A stretch of 38,383 bases of DNA from Deltaproteobacteria bacterium (GTDB lineage: Bacteria > Desulfobacterota > Desulfobaccia > Desulfobaccales > Desulfobaccaceae): NCBI GenBank assembly GCA_019309545.1, contig JAFDGA010000024.1, positions 1 through 38,383 of the forward strand, read 5' to 3'. Of the stretch, positions 5,917 through 13,324 are shown in pieces (position 1 is the stretch's first letter; each line of letters starts with the position of its first letter). The position numbers and the translations under genes are program-made. The notes under the pieces were generated by a model that did no database searches, was not told the origin of the DNA, and saw only the letters and a list, made by a program, of their open reading frames with translations.

Positions 5917-7756
5917 CCGCGTCAAATTGGCAGACATCATGACAGCGGCCGCATTTGATGCAGAGGTCCTGATCAATATGTTGCGCTTCCTTCTTGGGGC
6001 CGCTGATCGCCCCCACCGGGCATTCCCGGACACAGGCCAGACAGGCGGTGCAAGCCTCCGGGTCAATGGTATAGGTCAGCAGGGGCCGGCACACCAGGGC
6101 CGGACATTTTTTGTCCCGGATATGAGCTTCGTATTCCTCCCGGAAATATTTTAAGGTAGTAAGCACCGGATTGGCGGCGCTCTGCCCCAACCCGCAGAGG
6201 GAGGCGTTGGCCATGGTGGTGCAGATTTCCTCCATCAGGGCAAGATGCTCCTCCTTGCCCTGGCCGGAAGTGATGTCGTTTAAGATACTCAATAACTGCC
6301 GCAGGCCTTCCCGGCAGGGAGTACACTTGCCGCAGGATTCTTCAAACAGAAACGAAATGAAATAGCGGGCTACGTCCACCATGCAGCTGGTGGTATCCAT
6401 GACGATCATGCCGCCGGAGCCCATGATCGAGCCGACTTCCTGGAGGCTGTCATAATCGACCGGCAGGTCCAGGAACTGCTTGGGGATACAGCCGCCGGAG
6501 GGGCCGCCGGTCTGCACCGCTTTGAACTCCCGGCCTCCCGGGATGCCGCCGCCCAGTTCAAAGATGATCTGTCGGAGGGTGGTACCCATGGGCACCTCCA
6601 CCAGGCCGGTATGATTCACCGCCCCCACCAGGGAGAACACTTTGGTGCCCTTGCTCTTTTCTGTCCCCAGGGAGGCAAACCACTCCGGCCCCATATTGAT
6701 GATCTCCGGGACATTGGCCCAGGTTTCGACATTATTGATCACCGTGGGCAGGTCAAACAGCCCTTGCTGGGCCGGATAGGGAGGTCGGGGCATAGGCTCC
6801 CCGATATTGCCTTCAATGGAGGCGATCAGGGCCGTTTCTTCGCCGCAGACAAAGGCCCCGGAGCCTTGACTGATCTTGATATCAAAGTCAAATCCGGATC
6901 TCAAAATGTTGGTACCTAGGAGGCCGAATTCCCGGGCCTGCTCAACCGCCTGGGAAAGGCGTTTGACGGCCAGGGGATATTCATGCCGCACATAGATGTA
7001 ACCTTGGCGAGCGCCGATCGCAAAAGCCCCGACGATCATACCCTCCAGAACAGCGTGGGGGTCGCCTTCCATCACCGCCCGGTCCATAAAGGCCCCCGGG
7101 TCGCCTTCATCGCCGTTACAAATGACGAATTTCAGTTCACCAGGAACCTGGCGGCACAGGCGCCATTTGCGTCCGGTGAGAAAACCGGCCCCGCCCCGGC
7201 CCCGCAAGCCGGAACGTTCCACGGCCTCAATGACTTCTTCTGGGGTCATCTTGAACAGCACCTTCCTCAGGGTACGGTAGCCGCCTAAGGCTAAATAATC
7301 GTCCAGACTTTCCGGGTCGATCTCATCCAGTTTCCTTAACACCAGCGGCTTTTGCCCCTGATAAAAGGGGACTTCAGACTTATGAACGGCAGGTTGCCCG
7401 CTGACCGGGTCATGATAGACCAGACGCTCAACCACTCCCCCCCCGACCAGACTGGTCTCGACGATTTCCGGGACATCTTCGAGGGTTACTTTCTGGTAGG
7501 CGATCTCCTGGGGCCGCAGCAGCACCCGCACGCCGTGCGCACATAAGCCGTGACAACCGGTGCTTTTCAGAACGACTTTACCTTGCAGGCCCTTTTCTTG
7601 CAGCTGCTCCTGGAAAGCCTGGGCCACCTCGGTGCTTCCCATCGGGAGACAGCCGGGGCCGCTGCAAACCAAAACCTGCTGCTGCTTAGGGTCCCGTCGG
7701 GCCCTAACCTGGCGCCGATATTCTGTCAGATGATCAACCGATTCAATCTTAGGCAT
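5891..7756 (-). CDS. nuoF: NuoF/HydB-like NADH-binding flavoprotein
   Basis: A 621-residue three-part protein. Residues 1-110 are a thioredoxin-like [2Fe-2S] domain (Cys31, Cys36, Cys68, Cys72). The centre is the NuoF core: FMN loop GRGGAGFLTGRKW (about 186-198), NADH-binding GSGAFVCGEETAL, and the [4Fe-4S] motif ESCGKCTPCREG with its fourth Cys in SLCGLG. The C-terminal 60 residues carry two [4Fe-4S] motifs (CTACLACVRECP, CIKCGRCHDVC). This domain order matches the beta subunits of bifurcating hydrogenases and NAD-dependent formate dehydrogenases, rather than complex I NuoF. It starts 15 bases after nuoE. Its last residues are encoded by the inserted repeat. Confidence 0.93.
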   Translation of the reverse strand: MPKIESVDHLTEYRRQVRARRDPKQQQVLVCSGPGCLPMGSTEVAQAFQEQLQEKGLQGKVVLKSTGCHGLCAHGVRVLLRPQEIAYQKVTLEDVPEIVETSLVGGGVVERLVYHDPVSGQPAVHKSEVPFYQGQKPLVLRKLDEIDPESLDDYLALGGYRTLRKVLFKMTPEEVIEAVERSGLRGRGGAGFLTGRKWRLCRQVPGELKFVICNGDEGDPGAFMDRAVMEGDPHAVLEGMIVGAFAIGARQGYIYVRHEYPLAVKRLSQAVEQAREFGLLGTNILRSGFDFDIKISQGSGAFVCGEETALIASIEGNIGEPMPRPPYPAQQGLFDLPTVINNVETWANVPEIINMGPEWFASLGTEKSKGTKVFSLVGAVNHTGLVEVPMGTTLRQIIFELGGGIPGGREFKAVQTGGPSGGCIPKQFLDLPVDYDSLQEVGSIMGSGGMIVMDTTSCMVDVARYFISFLFEESCGKCTPCREGLRQLLSILNDITSGQGKEEHLALMEEICTTMANASLCGLGQSAANPVLTTLKYFREEYEAHIRDKKCPALVCRPLLTYTIDPEACTACLACVRECPVGAISGPKKEAQHIDQDLCIKCGRCHDVCQFDADTKLRSKS

Positions 7757-7771
7757 GACGTATTCTCAGTG

Positions 7772-8230
7772 TTATTCTTTATAGAGTTTCAATATCTTAG
7801 GAACCTTATCAATGGTCATTCTAGCATAGTATTTATCATCCACCATCATCACCGGGGCCTGGGCACAGGAACCCAAACAGCCCACCGTCTCCAGAGAGAA
7901 TTGCATGTCCGGAGTGGTATAGCCCGGCTCGATTCCCAGGTGACTGGTCATCGATTCTAACAGGCGTTGCCCGCCCTTGAGATGACAGGTAGTGCCCAGG
8001 CATACCCGCAACTGGTGGCGTCCCTTGGGAGTCAGACTGAACATCTTATAAAAGGTGGCTACCGAGTAAACTCTGGTTAAGGGGACGTTGATCCGCTGCG
8101 CCACCTCTTTCAGTTCGTCTTTGGGGAGATAGTGATACTGGTCCTGGATTTCCTGCAGGATCGGGATCAGATCCTGGGGATAACCCTCATATCGAGATAG
8201 AATTGATTCCAGTCGTTCTACGTCCATCAT
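7772..8230 (-). CDS. nuoE: NuoE-like [2Fe-2S] subunit
   Basis: A 152-residue thioredoxin-like ferredoxin. The N-terminal helical part contains LIPILQEIQDQYHYLP and RVYSVATFYKMF, typical of NuoE/HoxE/HydC. The cluster cysteines appear as CLGTTC and, about 36 residues later, CLGSC. The ATG at 8230 overlaps the porB stop in an ATGA, with GAGGAAGG upstream, so it is translated in step with the pyruvate oxidoreductase beta subunit. It passes electrons to or from the NuoF-like flavoprotein. Confidence 0.92.
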   Translation of the reverse strand: MMDVERLESILSRYEGYPQDLIPILQEIQDQYHYLPKDELKEVAQRINVPLTRVYSVATFYKMFSLTPKGRHQLRVCLGTTCHLKGGQRLLESMTSHLGIEPGYTTPDMQFSLETVGCLGSCAQAPVMMVDDKYYARMTIDKVPKILKLYKE

Positions 8231-9219
8231 GCACCTTCCTCAGCATGAGATAGGGGAGGAAATTCCGGATAGGGTGCTGCGCATTTTTTCAATAACAGAT
8301 CATAGTGCGCCAGCACCTGGCGTTGAATAAATTCGATCTCCGGTTCCCGGAGATGCCGGAACCGGCCCTGCAGCCTGAGATAATCTTTCACGGGCCGCAG
8401 TTTGGGTATTTCAATGGTCAGGCGATAACGGCCATCTACTACCTCATAAAGCGGGAAGACGCCGGTTTCCACTGCCAGGCGGCCCAGTCGCACGGTCAGG
8501 TCAGTAGCCGAACGCCAGCCAGTGGGACAGACCGACAGGATATGGATATAGGCCGGACCCGGGGTTTCCACGGCGCGTTTGACTTTGAAATAGAGGTCGA
8601 ACAGATAGCTGGGGCAGGCCGTCGCCACATAAGGGATGCCGTGTGCCACTGCGATGGCCACCATATTCTTTTTCCAGGTGGGTTGTCCGATGCTTCTTTT
8701 GCCCGGCGGCGAGGTGGTGGTCATGGCCCCATAAGGGGTGGAGCTGGAGCGTTGGATGCCGGTGTTCATATAAGCTTCGTTATCCCAGCAGATATAGGTG
8801 AAATCATGGCCCCGTTCCATGGCTCCGGACAGGGCCTGGAGGCCGATATCGCTGGTGCCACCGTCACCGCCCATAGCCACCACTTTGGGGGGGTGACCGG
8901 CAAGTTTCCCCTTGCGGGCCAGAATCTTGTAGCCAGCCTCCAACCCCGAGGCTACTGCCGCAGTATTTTCAAAAGCCACATGAATCCAGGGTTGGACCCA
9001 GGCCGTCTGCGGGAAGCCGGAGGAGACGATCTCCATACAGCCAGTGGCGTGAGCAATAACCGCATTTTTACCAATGGCCTTGCAGACCCACCTCACGGCC
9101 AGGGCTTCACCACACCCTTGGCAGGAGCGATGGCCGGAAGTGAAGTACTCCTCCTTGGGCAATAGGCGCGAGGCGTAGACATCGTATTTTTGGCTGCTAG
9201 CCACATCAAATTTATCCAT
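8227..9219 (-). CDS. porB: Pyruvate (2-oxoacid):ferredoxin oxidoreductase, beta (TPP) subunit
   Basis: A 330-residue thiamine-diphosphate subunit. CX2CG (Cys33, Cys36), Cys61 in ATGCMEI and the distal Cys231 in VCPTGW give the four [4Fe-4S] ligands of PorB. GGDGGTSDIG with the following NEAYMNTGIQRS segment is the TPP/Mg site. It binds pyruvate with PorA and makes acetyl-CoA, CO2 and reduced ferredoxin (or the reverse). It overlaps porA by one base and nuoE by four. Length is normal for PorB. Confidence 0.93.
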   Translation of the reverse strand: MDKFDVASSQKYDVYASRLLPKEEYFTSGHRSCQGCGEALAVRWVCKAIGKNAVIAHATGCMEIVSSGFPQTAWVQPWIHVAFENTAAVASGLEAGYKILARKGKLAGHPPKVVAMGGDGGTSDIGLQALSGAMERGHDFTYICWDNEAYMNTGIQRSSSTPYGAMTTTSPPGKRSIGQPTWKKNMVAIAVAHGIPYVATACPSYLFDLYFKVKRAVETPGPAYIHILSVCPTGWRSATDLTVRLGRLAVETGVFPLYEVVDGRYRLTIEIPKLRPVKDYLRLQGRFRHLREPEIEFIQRQVLAHYDLLLKKCAAPYPEFPPLSHAEEGA

Positions 9220-10397
9220 CAGCCTCTTACTCCATACATATAAAATTCTTGACGGGGTCCCAGTTCAGCTTCAGCCTGGGCCTGAGCCACGATCTCTTTA
9301 AAGTCCTCGGGCGGGACATCCCGCCCTCCCAGGCCGATTATATAACCAAGCACTTTGGGTTGGGGAGAAAGCGGGTAAAGTACGCTGCGGACTTCAGAGA
9401 GTACCGGCCCCCCAGGGCCGCCCACCGACAGGGCCCGATCGCAAACGATTAATAGTTCGGCGCCATTGACCGCCTCCCGCAGGGCGGCAAAGGGAAAGGG
9501 CCGCCACAGACGTAACTTTAACAGGCCCACCGGCACACCCGCGTCCCTCAGTTCGTCCACGGCGATTTCGGCCACTTCACTCAAGCAACCCATAGTCAAC
9601 AGGAGAATCTTGGCGCCTTCGGTTTTGTAATGCTCTACCGGATGATAATCCCGCCCGGTAAGCTGCCCCCACTCCTGCCACACCTTCATAATCTGGTCAT
9701 AGGAGTTCATCAGGGTAACCTGATGCTTCATCTTAAATTCCGCGAAAATCTCGGGCATACCAAAGGCCCCCATGGTCACCGGTTTTTTGGGGTCTAGTTG
9801 ATGCCAGGGGTGATAAGGGGGCAAAAAGCGATCCACGGTGTCCTGATCAGTAAACTCCAAGGCCTCCACCACGTGGCTGAGGATAAATCCGTCCAGATTG
9901 ACGATCATCGGTAACAGCACCCTGCGATGTTCAGCAATCTTAAAGGCCATAATGGTATGGTCAAAGGCCTCCTGGCCATTTTGGACAAAGACCTGAATCC
10001 ACCCAATATCCCGCGCCCCCATGATATCGCTATGGTCGTTCCAGATACTTAGGGGACCAGAGAGGGCCCGGTTGGCCACGGTCATCACGATGGGAAAGCG
10101 CATGGCCGAGGCAATGAACAGGATTTCGTGCATCAGGGCCAGACCTTGGGAGCTGGTGGCCGTATAGGTCCGGGCTCCGGCCGCGGAGGTGCCGATACAG
10201 GCGCTGATAGCGGAATGCTCGGACTCCACATTAATAAATTCCGCCTCTAATTCGGCGTTGGCAACCAGACTGGAAAGATGTTCCACAATGTGGGTCTGGG
10301 GGGTGATGGGGTAGGCGGCGATGGCCTCGGCCCGGGCCAATTGCACCGCATGGCTGACGGCAAGGGAGACCTCTATGCCCACTCGCTTAGCCATCAT
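9219..10397 (-). CDS. porA: Pyruvate (2-oxoacid):ferredoxin oxidoreductase, alpha subunit
   Basis: A 392-residue PorA. The N-terminus has AAYPITPQTHIVEHL, the conserved YPITP motif, and ESEHSAISACIGTSAAG; then TATSSQGLALMHE and NRALSGPLSIWNDHSD, the latter being the form seen in pyruvate enzymes rather than 2-oxoglutarate ones. The C-terminal domain (about 260-375) is the transketolase-C part. The start is ATG 10397 (or the next codon, 10394), overlapping the porD stop in ATGA with GGAGGAAG just upstream; a longer frame running back to 10466 lies inside porD and is rejected. Confidence 0.93.
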   Translation of the reverse strand: MMAKRVGIEVSLAVSHAVQLARAEAIAAYPITPQTHIVEHLSSLVANAELEAEFINVESEHSAISACIGTSAAGARTYTATSSQGLALMHEILFIASAMRFPIVMTVANRALSGPLSIWNDHSDIMGARDIGWIQVFVQNGQEAFDHTIMAFKIAEHRRVLLPMIVNLDGFILSHVVEALEFTDQDTVDRFLPPYHPWHQLDPKKPVTMGAFGMPEIFAEFKMKHQVTLMNSYDQIMKVWQEWGQLTGRDYHPVEHYKTEGAKILLLTMGCLSEVAEIAVDELRDAGVPVGLLKLRLWRPFPFAALREAVNGAELLIVCDRALSVGGPGGPVLSEVRSVLYPLSPQPKVLGYIIGLGGRDVPPEDFKEIVAQAQAEAELGPRQEFYMYGVRG

Positions 10398-10687
10398 TCT
10401 TCCTCCGTTACCATGCTGATACAACCGGTGACACATTCCCGGGCGCAGATGCCGCAACCTTTGCAATAATCGAGGTTAACATCAAAATAGCCCCCGGTTT
10501 CCTCGATAATCGCCGCTTCCGGACAGACGGTCCAGCAGACCCCGCAACGGATGCAGTGGCTTTTGGTCCATACCGGGTGCTGCGATTTCCAATCTCCTAC
10601 CTTATAATCCCTGGCACTTCCCGGCTCCCTTAGGATCCCGCCCAGCTCAACTTCTTGCCAGGTGTAGTCCTCCAATGGTTTGGTCAT
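10394..10687 (-). CDS. porD: 2-oxoacid oxidoreductase delta (two-cluster ferredoxin) subunit
   Basis: A 97-residue ferredoxin-type subunit. After a 40-residue lead there are two [4Fe-4S] motifs, CIRCGVCWTVCPE and CKGCGICARECV, spaced as in bacterial ferredoxins. In four-subunit POR enzymes the delta chain relays electrons from the TPP-side cluster to external acceptors. It overlaps porG by four bases at its start and porA by four at its end, so the whole set is translationally coupled. Confidence 0.93.
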   Translation of the reverse strand: MTKPLEDYTWQEVELGGILREPGSARDYKVGDWKSQHPVWTKSHCIRCGVCWTVCPEAAIIEETGGYFDVNLDYCKGCGICARECVTGCISMVTEEE

Positions 10688-11241
10688 GGTCGAGCTTCCT
10701 CCACCACTGTTTTGTCGTAGGCTGCTTTCAAGGCCGCAAAATTTTTGGCCGCCATGGGACCGAATCGTTCCCGCAGCGGGTGCTCTAAGGAGTCAACGTT
10801 AACCACTCCGGTAGCCCGGATCAAGGCCCCCAGCATGGTAGTGTTGACAATCAGCACTCCCAACACCTCTCGGGCAATATGATTGGCATCCACTATCGCC
10901 AAGGTATGCTTAAAGCCATATTCCTGCCGGACTTGGTCTATCGACTTGTGGGTATTTAACACCACTATGCCATTGTCTTTCAAGTCTGCGGTCGGTTTCT
11001 GAATGCGTATCAAGCCAGGGTCAAGAATAGTCACCACATCCGGTTGGGCAATCTTGCAACGCAGACGGATATGACGGTCGTTAATGCGGAGGAAAGCCAA
11101 TACCGGAGCACCTCGGCGTTCCGGCCCGAAGCTGGGGAAACCTTGGGCAAACTTGCCTTCCTCAATGGCGGCCAGAGCCAAAAGCTCCACCGAGGTTACT
11201 GCTCCTTGTCCGCCCCGGCCGTGGAATCGAATTTCTAACAT
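10684..11241 (-). CDS. porG: 2-oxoacid oxidoreductase gamma subunit
   Basis: A 185-residue gamma chain with the hallmark N-terminal FHGRGGQGAVTS glycine motif and FPSFGPERRGAPV loop. IVNTTMLGAL and the C-terminal helix AAKNFAALKAAYD are also typical. This subunit helps form the CoA/substrate-binding region of POR. It is the first gene of the continuous cluster, with a leader of about 240 bases separating it from a diverged copy of itself upstream. The short upstream block at 11317-11330 recurs at the same distance ahead of that copy. Confidence 0.93.
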   Translation of the reverse strand: MLEIRFHGRGGQGAVTSVELLALAAIEEGKFAQGFPSFGPERRGAPVLAFLRINDRHIRLRCKIAQPDVVTILDPGLIRIQKPTADLKDNGIVVLNTHKSIDQVRQEYGFKHTLAIVDANHIAREVLGVLIVNTTMLGALIRATGVVNVDSLEHPLRERFGPMAAKNFAALKAAYDKTVVEEARP

Positions 11242-11479
11242 ATATTGGCCTCCTCAACTGGGATGGCATACAATTGTTCGAAAGCCATTATAAAGCTTAA
11301 TATTCTTAAACCAGAGTGTCAAATAAAATCTTATCAGGAAGATCAGATTTCGCTTAGAATAATTGGATTTTTAATTTATTCAGTACCACCCAAAATGAAC
11401 ATATGTTCTTAATAATTTTAGTGATTTCGAAACCGCCCTAGCAATCTTGACTGAAAGCGATAAAATCTGTCCAGCCTCC
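11242..11479. promoter_or_regulatory. Leader of porG, related to the leader of its paralogue
   Basis: AT-rich spacer that must hold any promoter of the por-nuo run. Three blocks recur in the same order upstream of the second gamma gene: TGTCAAATAAAATC (11317-11330; 12107-12120 has one change), TTAGTGATTTCG (11418-11429; near 12183), and ATCTTGAC (11444-11451; 12214-12221). The first lies 76 bases from one start codon and 73 from the other. This suggests gene and leader were duplicated together. Confidence 0.5.
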
Positions 11480-12034
11480 TTAAGTTTCTCTTTCCTGGAT
11501 AACTGTTTCCTTGTAGGCCTTCTGGAGGGCAGCAAGATTTTTGGGGGCTGACCGACCCAGGTGTTCCAGCATCGGCGGTTCGATTGATTCCAGATGCACT
11601 ATCTGGGTTACCTTGATGACCGCACCCAGCATGATGGTGTTGACCATGGAAGTGCCCAGGATTTCCCGGGCAATCTGGTTGCCATTGATAACCCCCAAAG
11701 TGACTTGATAGCCGTAGATTTCTCGGATTTCCTCAGGTGCCTTGGCAGTATTTAAAATTAGGATGCCGGTCTTTTTCAAGCCTTGGGTAACATCTTGAAC
11801 TGTTAACAGACTTTCATCCAGGACCACTGCGACGTCTGGTTCCTCGATCTGGGCAGCTAAGCTAATCGGCACTTCATTAACTCTAACAAAGGCCTTAACC
11901 GGGGCTCCCTTCTGTAAGGGTTGATTTGTAAATGCTTGCACATACTTGCCCTCGGCCATGGCTGCCAGGGCCAGTAATTCGACCGAGGTTTCCACTCCCT
12001 GGCGGTCCCAGGCGTGAAATCGAATTTCTATCAT
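11480..12034 (-). CDS. Diverged second 2-oxoacid oxidoreductase gamma-like subunit
   Basis: A 184-residue paralogue of the downstream porG, nearly half identical by eye and collinear almost to the end. The signature is broken: where porG has FHGRGGQGAV this has FHAWDRQGVE, and the FPSFGPERRG loop reads FTNQPLQKG. The rest (TSVELLALAA, GAPV-AF-R-N, MVNTIMLGA, PKNLAALQKAY) is kept, and the frame is intact. It stands 238 bases upstream of porG on the same strand. It may be an alternative or non-catalytic gamma chain that changes substrate or assembly, but this is inference. Confidence 0.85.
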   Translation of the reverse strand: MIEIRFHAWDRQGVETSVELLALAAMAEGKYVQAFTNQPLQKGAPVKAFVRVNEVPISLAAQIEEPDVAVVLDESLLTVQDVTQGLKKTGILILNTAKAPEEIREIYGYQVTLGVINGNQIAREILGTSMVNTIMLGAVIKVTQIVHLESIEPPMLEHLGRSAPKNLAALQKAYKETVIQERET

Positions 12035-12216
12035 GAATCAGCTTCCTTAGCCTCCTCGGCCCGATATATCCCAACGACTGCCTAGTTTAAATTCCTGATT
12101 AGGGAATGTCAAATTAAATCACCGCTGTCCCTGTTCAGAAGGCAGAGGTTTTTACCTTAAAATTTATTCGAATCTCAACAGCTTAGTGATTATTTCGCCG
12201 GTACCCATTATTTATC

Positions 12217-12245
12217 TTGACCTAGCGGCGTAGGGCATTTATAAA
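12217..12245 (+). promoter_or_regulatory. Sigma-70-type promoter
   Basis: TTGACC, a 17-base spacer, then TATAAA: near-consensus -35 and -10 boxes at optimal spacing. It faces the small Cys-rich gene at 12313 and the flavin reductase-like gene after it. It lies within the leader region shared with the divergent gamma paralogue. Confidence 0.6.
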
Positions 12246-12312
12246 ACAATTATGAGCCGACTGTTAATCGTGAATGAGGTGACCCAGGTCGGCAGCCCAA
12301 GGAGAAAGATAA

Positions 12313-12516
12313 TTGAAGATCTGCAAAACTTGCCGTTACTGGTCTTGGAAGTTCAAGGGTTTCTGTTACCGGCAAAACCGAGGGGTAGGTCAATTTTGGA
12401 GTTGTGAAGCGTGGGTTGAAGATCCGCCTTTGAGTGAATCCAGCCAGGATGACAAGCATCATGACTACTTAATGCCGGGGATAACAGCGCAAAGCAAGGT
12501 TGCCAAGCACGGCTGA
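12313..12516 (+). CDS. Small Cys-rich protein (67 aa), metal-binding candidate
   Basis: Starts at TTG 12313, supported by AAGGAGAAAG eight bases upstream. Cys4, Cys7, Cys18 and Cys31 sit in CKTCRYWSWKFKGFC and FWSCEAW, a four-Cys arrangement fit for one zinc or iron, as in small zinc-ribbon or rubredoxin-like proteins. The tail is hydrophilic. Its stop is nine bases before the flavin reductase-like gene, so the two form an operon behind the promoter at 12217. A second protein with a related CX2C-X11-C pattern follows at 13113. I do not recognise a named family. Confidence 0.65.
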   Translation: MKICKTCRYWSWKFKGFCYRQNRGVGQFWSCEAWVEDPPLSESSQDDKHHDYLMPGITAQSKVAKHG

Positions 12517-12525
12517 GGAGAAATT

Positions 12526-12984
12526 ATGCAGGAGGTAGTATTTTCTGCCATAACCCAAGGCGTTTGTGTACTCACTAGCCGAGACGGGAACAAAGTCAAT
12601 GGCATGACCGCGGCCTGGGTGGCCCAAGTGTCCTTCAAACCTTTATTGATTATGGTATCCGTGGCGTTTACCCGCTATTCCCATGAGTTGATCAAGAAAA
12701 GCGGCATCTTTGCGCTCAATGTCTTGACTACCGAACAGGTGGACCTGGGTAAACGCTTCGGTTATAAGAGTGGACGCCGGGTGGACAAGTTCGCCGGCCT
12801 GTCTTATGATACCGCCGTTACCGGGGCGCCCATTCTTCCCGAAGCTTATGCCTACCTGGATCTGAAACTGGTCCATACCTATCCGGCCGGTGACCATGAT
12901 CTGTTCATCGGCGAGGTAGTGGATGCCAAGATACTTCACCCTGAGGCTAAGCCGTTGATTTTTAAAGCAAGTACATTCTTTTAA
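12526..12984 (+). CDS. Flavin reductase-like FMN-binding protein (flavoredoxin type)
   Basis: A 152-residue split-barrel flavoprotein. The N-terminal strand GVCVLTSRDGNKVNGMTAAWVAQ, followed by KPLLIMVSVA and YSHELIKKSGIFALNVL, is the pattern of the flavin reductase/flavoredoxin family, in which FMN is bound around the GMTA-W segment. The C-terminal DHDLFIGEVVDAKI strand is also typical. It starts at ATG after GAGGAGA. It probably shuttles electrons to small redox proteins; flanking Cys-rich small proteins are possible partners. Confidence 0.85.
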   Translation: MQEVVFSAITQGVCVLTSRDGNKVNGMTAAWVAQVSFKPLLIMVSVAFTRYSHELIKKSGIFALNVLTTEQVDLGKRFGYKSGRRVDKFAGLSYDTAVTGAPILPEAYAYLDLKLVHTYPAGDHDLFIGEVVDAKILHPEAKPLIFKASTFF

Positions 12985-13054
12985 AATATTCCTCGACATT
13001 TTATAAATTATTTGTTAAGGGTAGGCAAATAAGTCGAAGATCTATTTTGAAAGT

Positions 13055-13092
13055 CGCTATAGCAAGTCACCTGGGAAAGGTGATAGCTAGCG
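13055..13092 (+). promoter_or_regulatory. Leader hairpin before the second Cys-rich gene
   Basis: CGCTA (13055-13059) pairs with TAGCG (13088-13092), enclosing a perfect six-base stem TCACCT / AGGTGA with a GGGAA loop. It is followed by a GGGAGGGGAG ribosome site and a CTGCTAGC that echoes the AGCTAGC in the stem. The structure lies directly before the ribosome site and could control translation, but I match it to no known riboswitch. Confidence 0.4.
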
Positions 13093-13112
13093 GGAGGGGA
13101 GACTGCTAGCAA

Positions 13113-13307
13113 ATGTCTGATTTAAGGGATGTGGGTATAATCTGCATAAACGGCAAAATCCGAGGTGTATGTCAGAACTGCTTGTGGCTGGAGTGGGATC
13201 ACGCTCTAAATAAATGCGTTAACCAGGGAACCAGCGTCTGCCACCTGGAGGCAGAGCGGAAGGCAAATTTCCCTTCTCCAAAAGAGATGAAGTTAGCCGG
13301 TGTCTAG
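13113..13307 (+). CDS. Small Cys-rich protein (64 aa)
   Basis: ATG 13113 with a GGGAGGGGAG site 11 bases upstream. Five cysteines are present; Cys20, Cys23, Cys35 and Cys43 (GVCQNCLWLEWDHALNKC, SVC) form a pattern like that of the 67-aa protein at 12313, with the same Trp-rich stretch between the second and third Cys. It likely binds a metal. It follows the flavin reductase-like gene by 128 bases with a structured leader. No named family recognised. Confidence 0.65.
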   Translation: MSDLRDVGIICINGKIRGVCQNCLWLEWDHALNKCVNQGTSVCHLEAERKANFPSPKEMKLAGV

Positions 13308-13324
13308 GAAAAGTCAATCCGGCG

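Noticed and set aside
10398-10466. 23-residue extension of PorA
   Set aside because: It is inside the ferredoxin motif region of porD; ATG 10397 has its own ribosome site and a typical PorA N-terminus.
11447-11466. TTGACT...TAAAAT as a plus-strand promoter
   Set aside because: The spacer is only eight bases, too short for sigma-70.
13050-13110. Known riboswitch class (cobalamin, c-di-GMP or Moco)
   Set aside because: I could not find the conserved core of any of them; only hairpins are supported.
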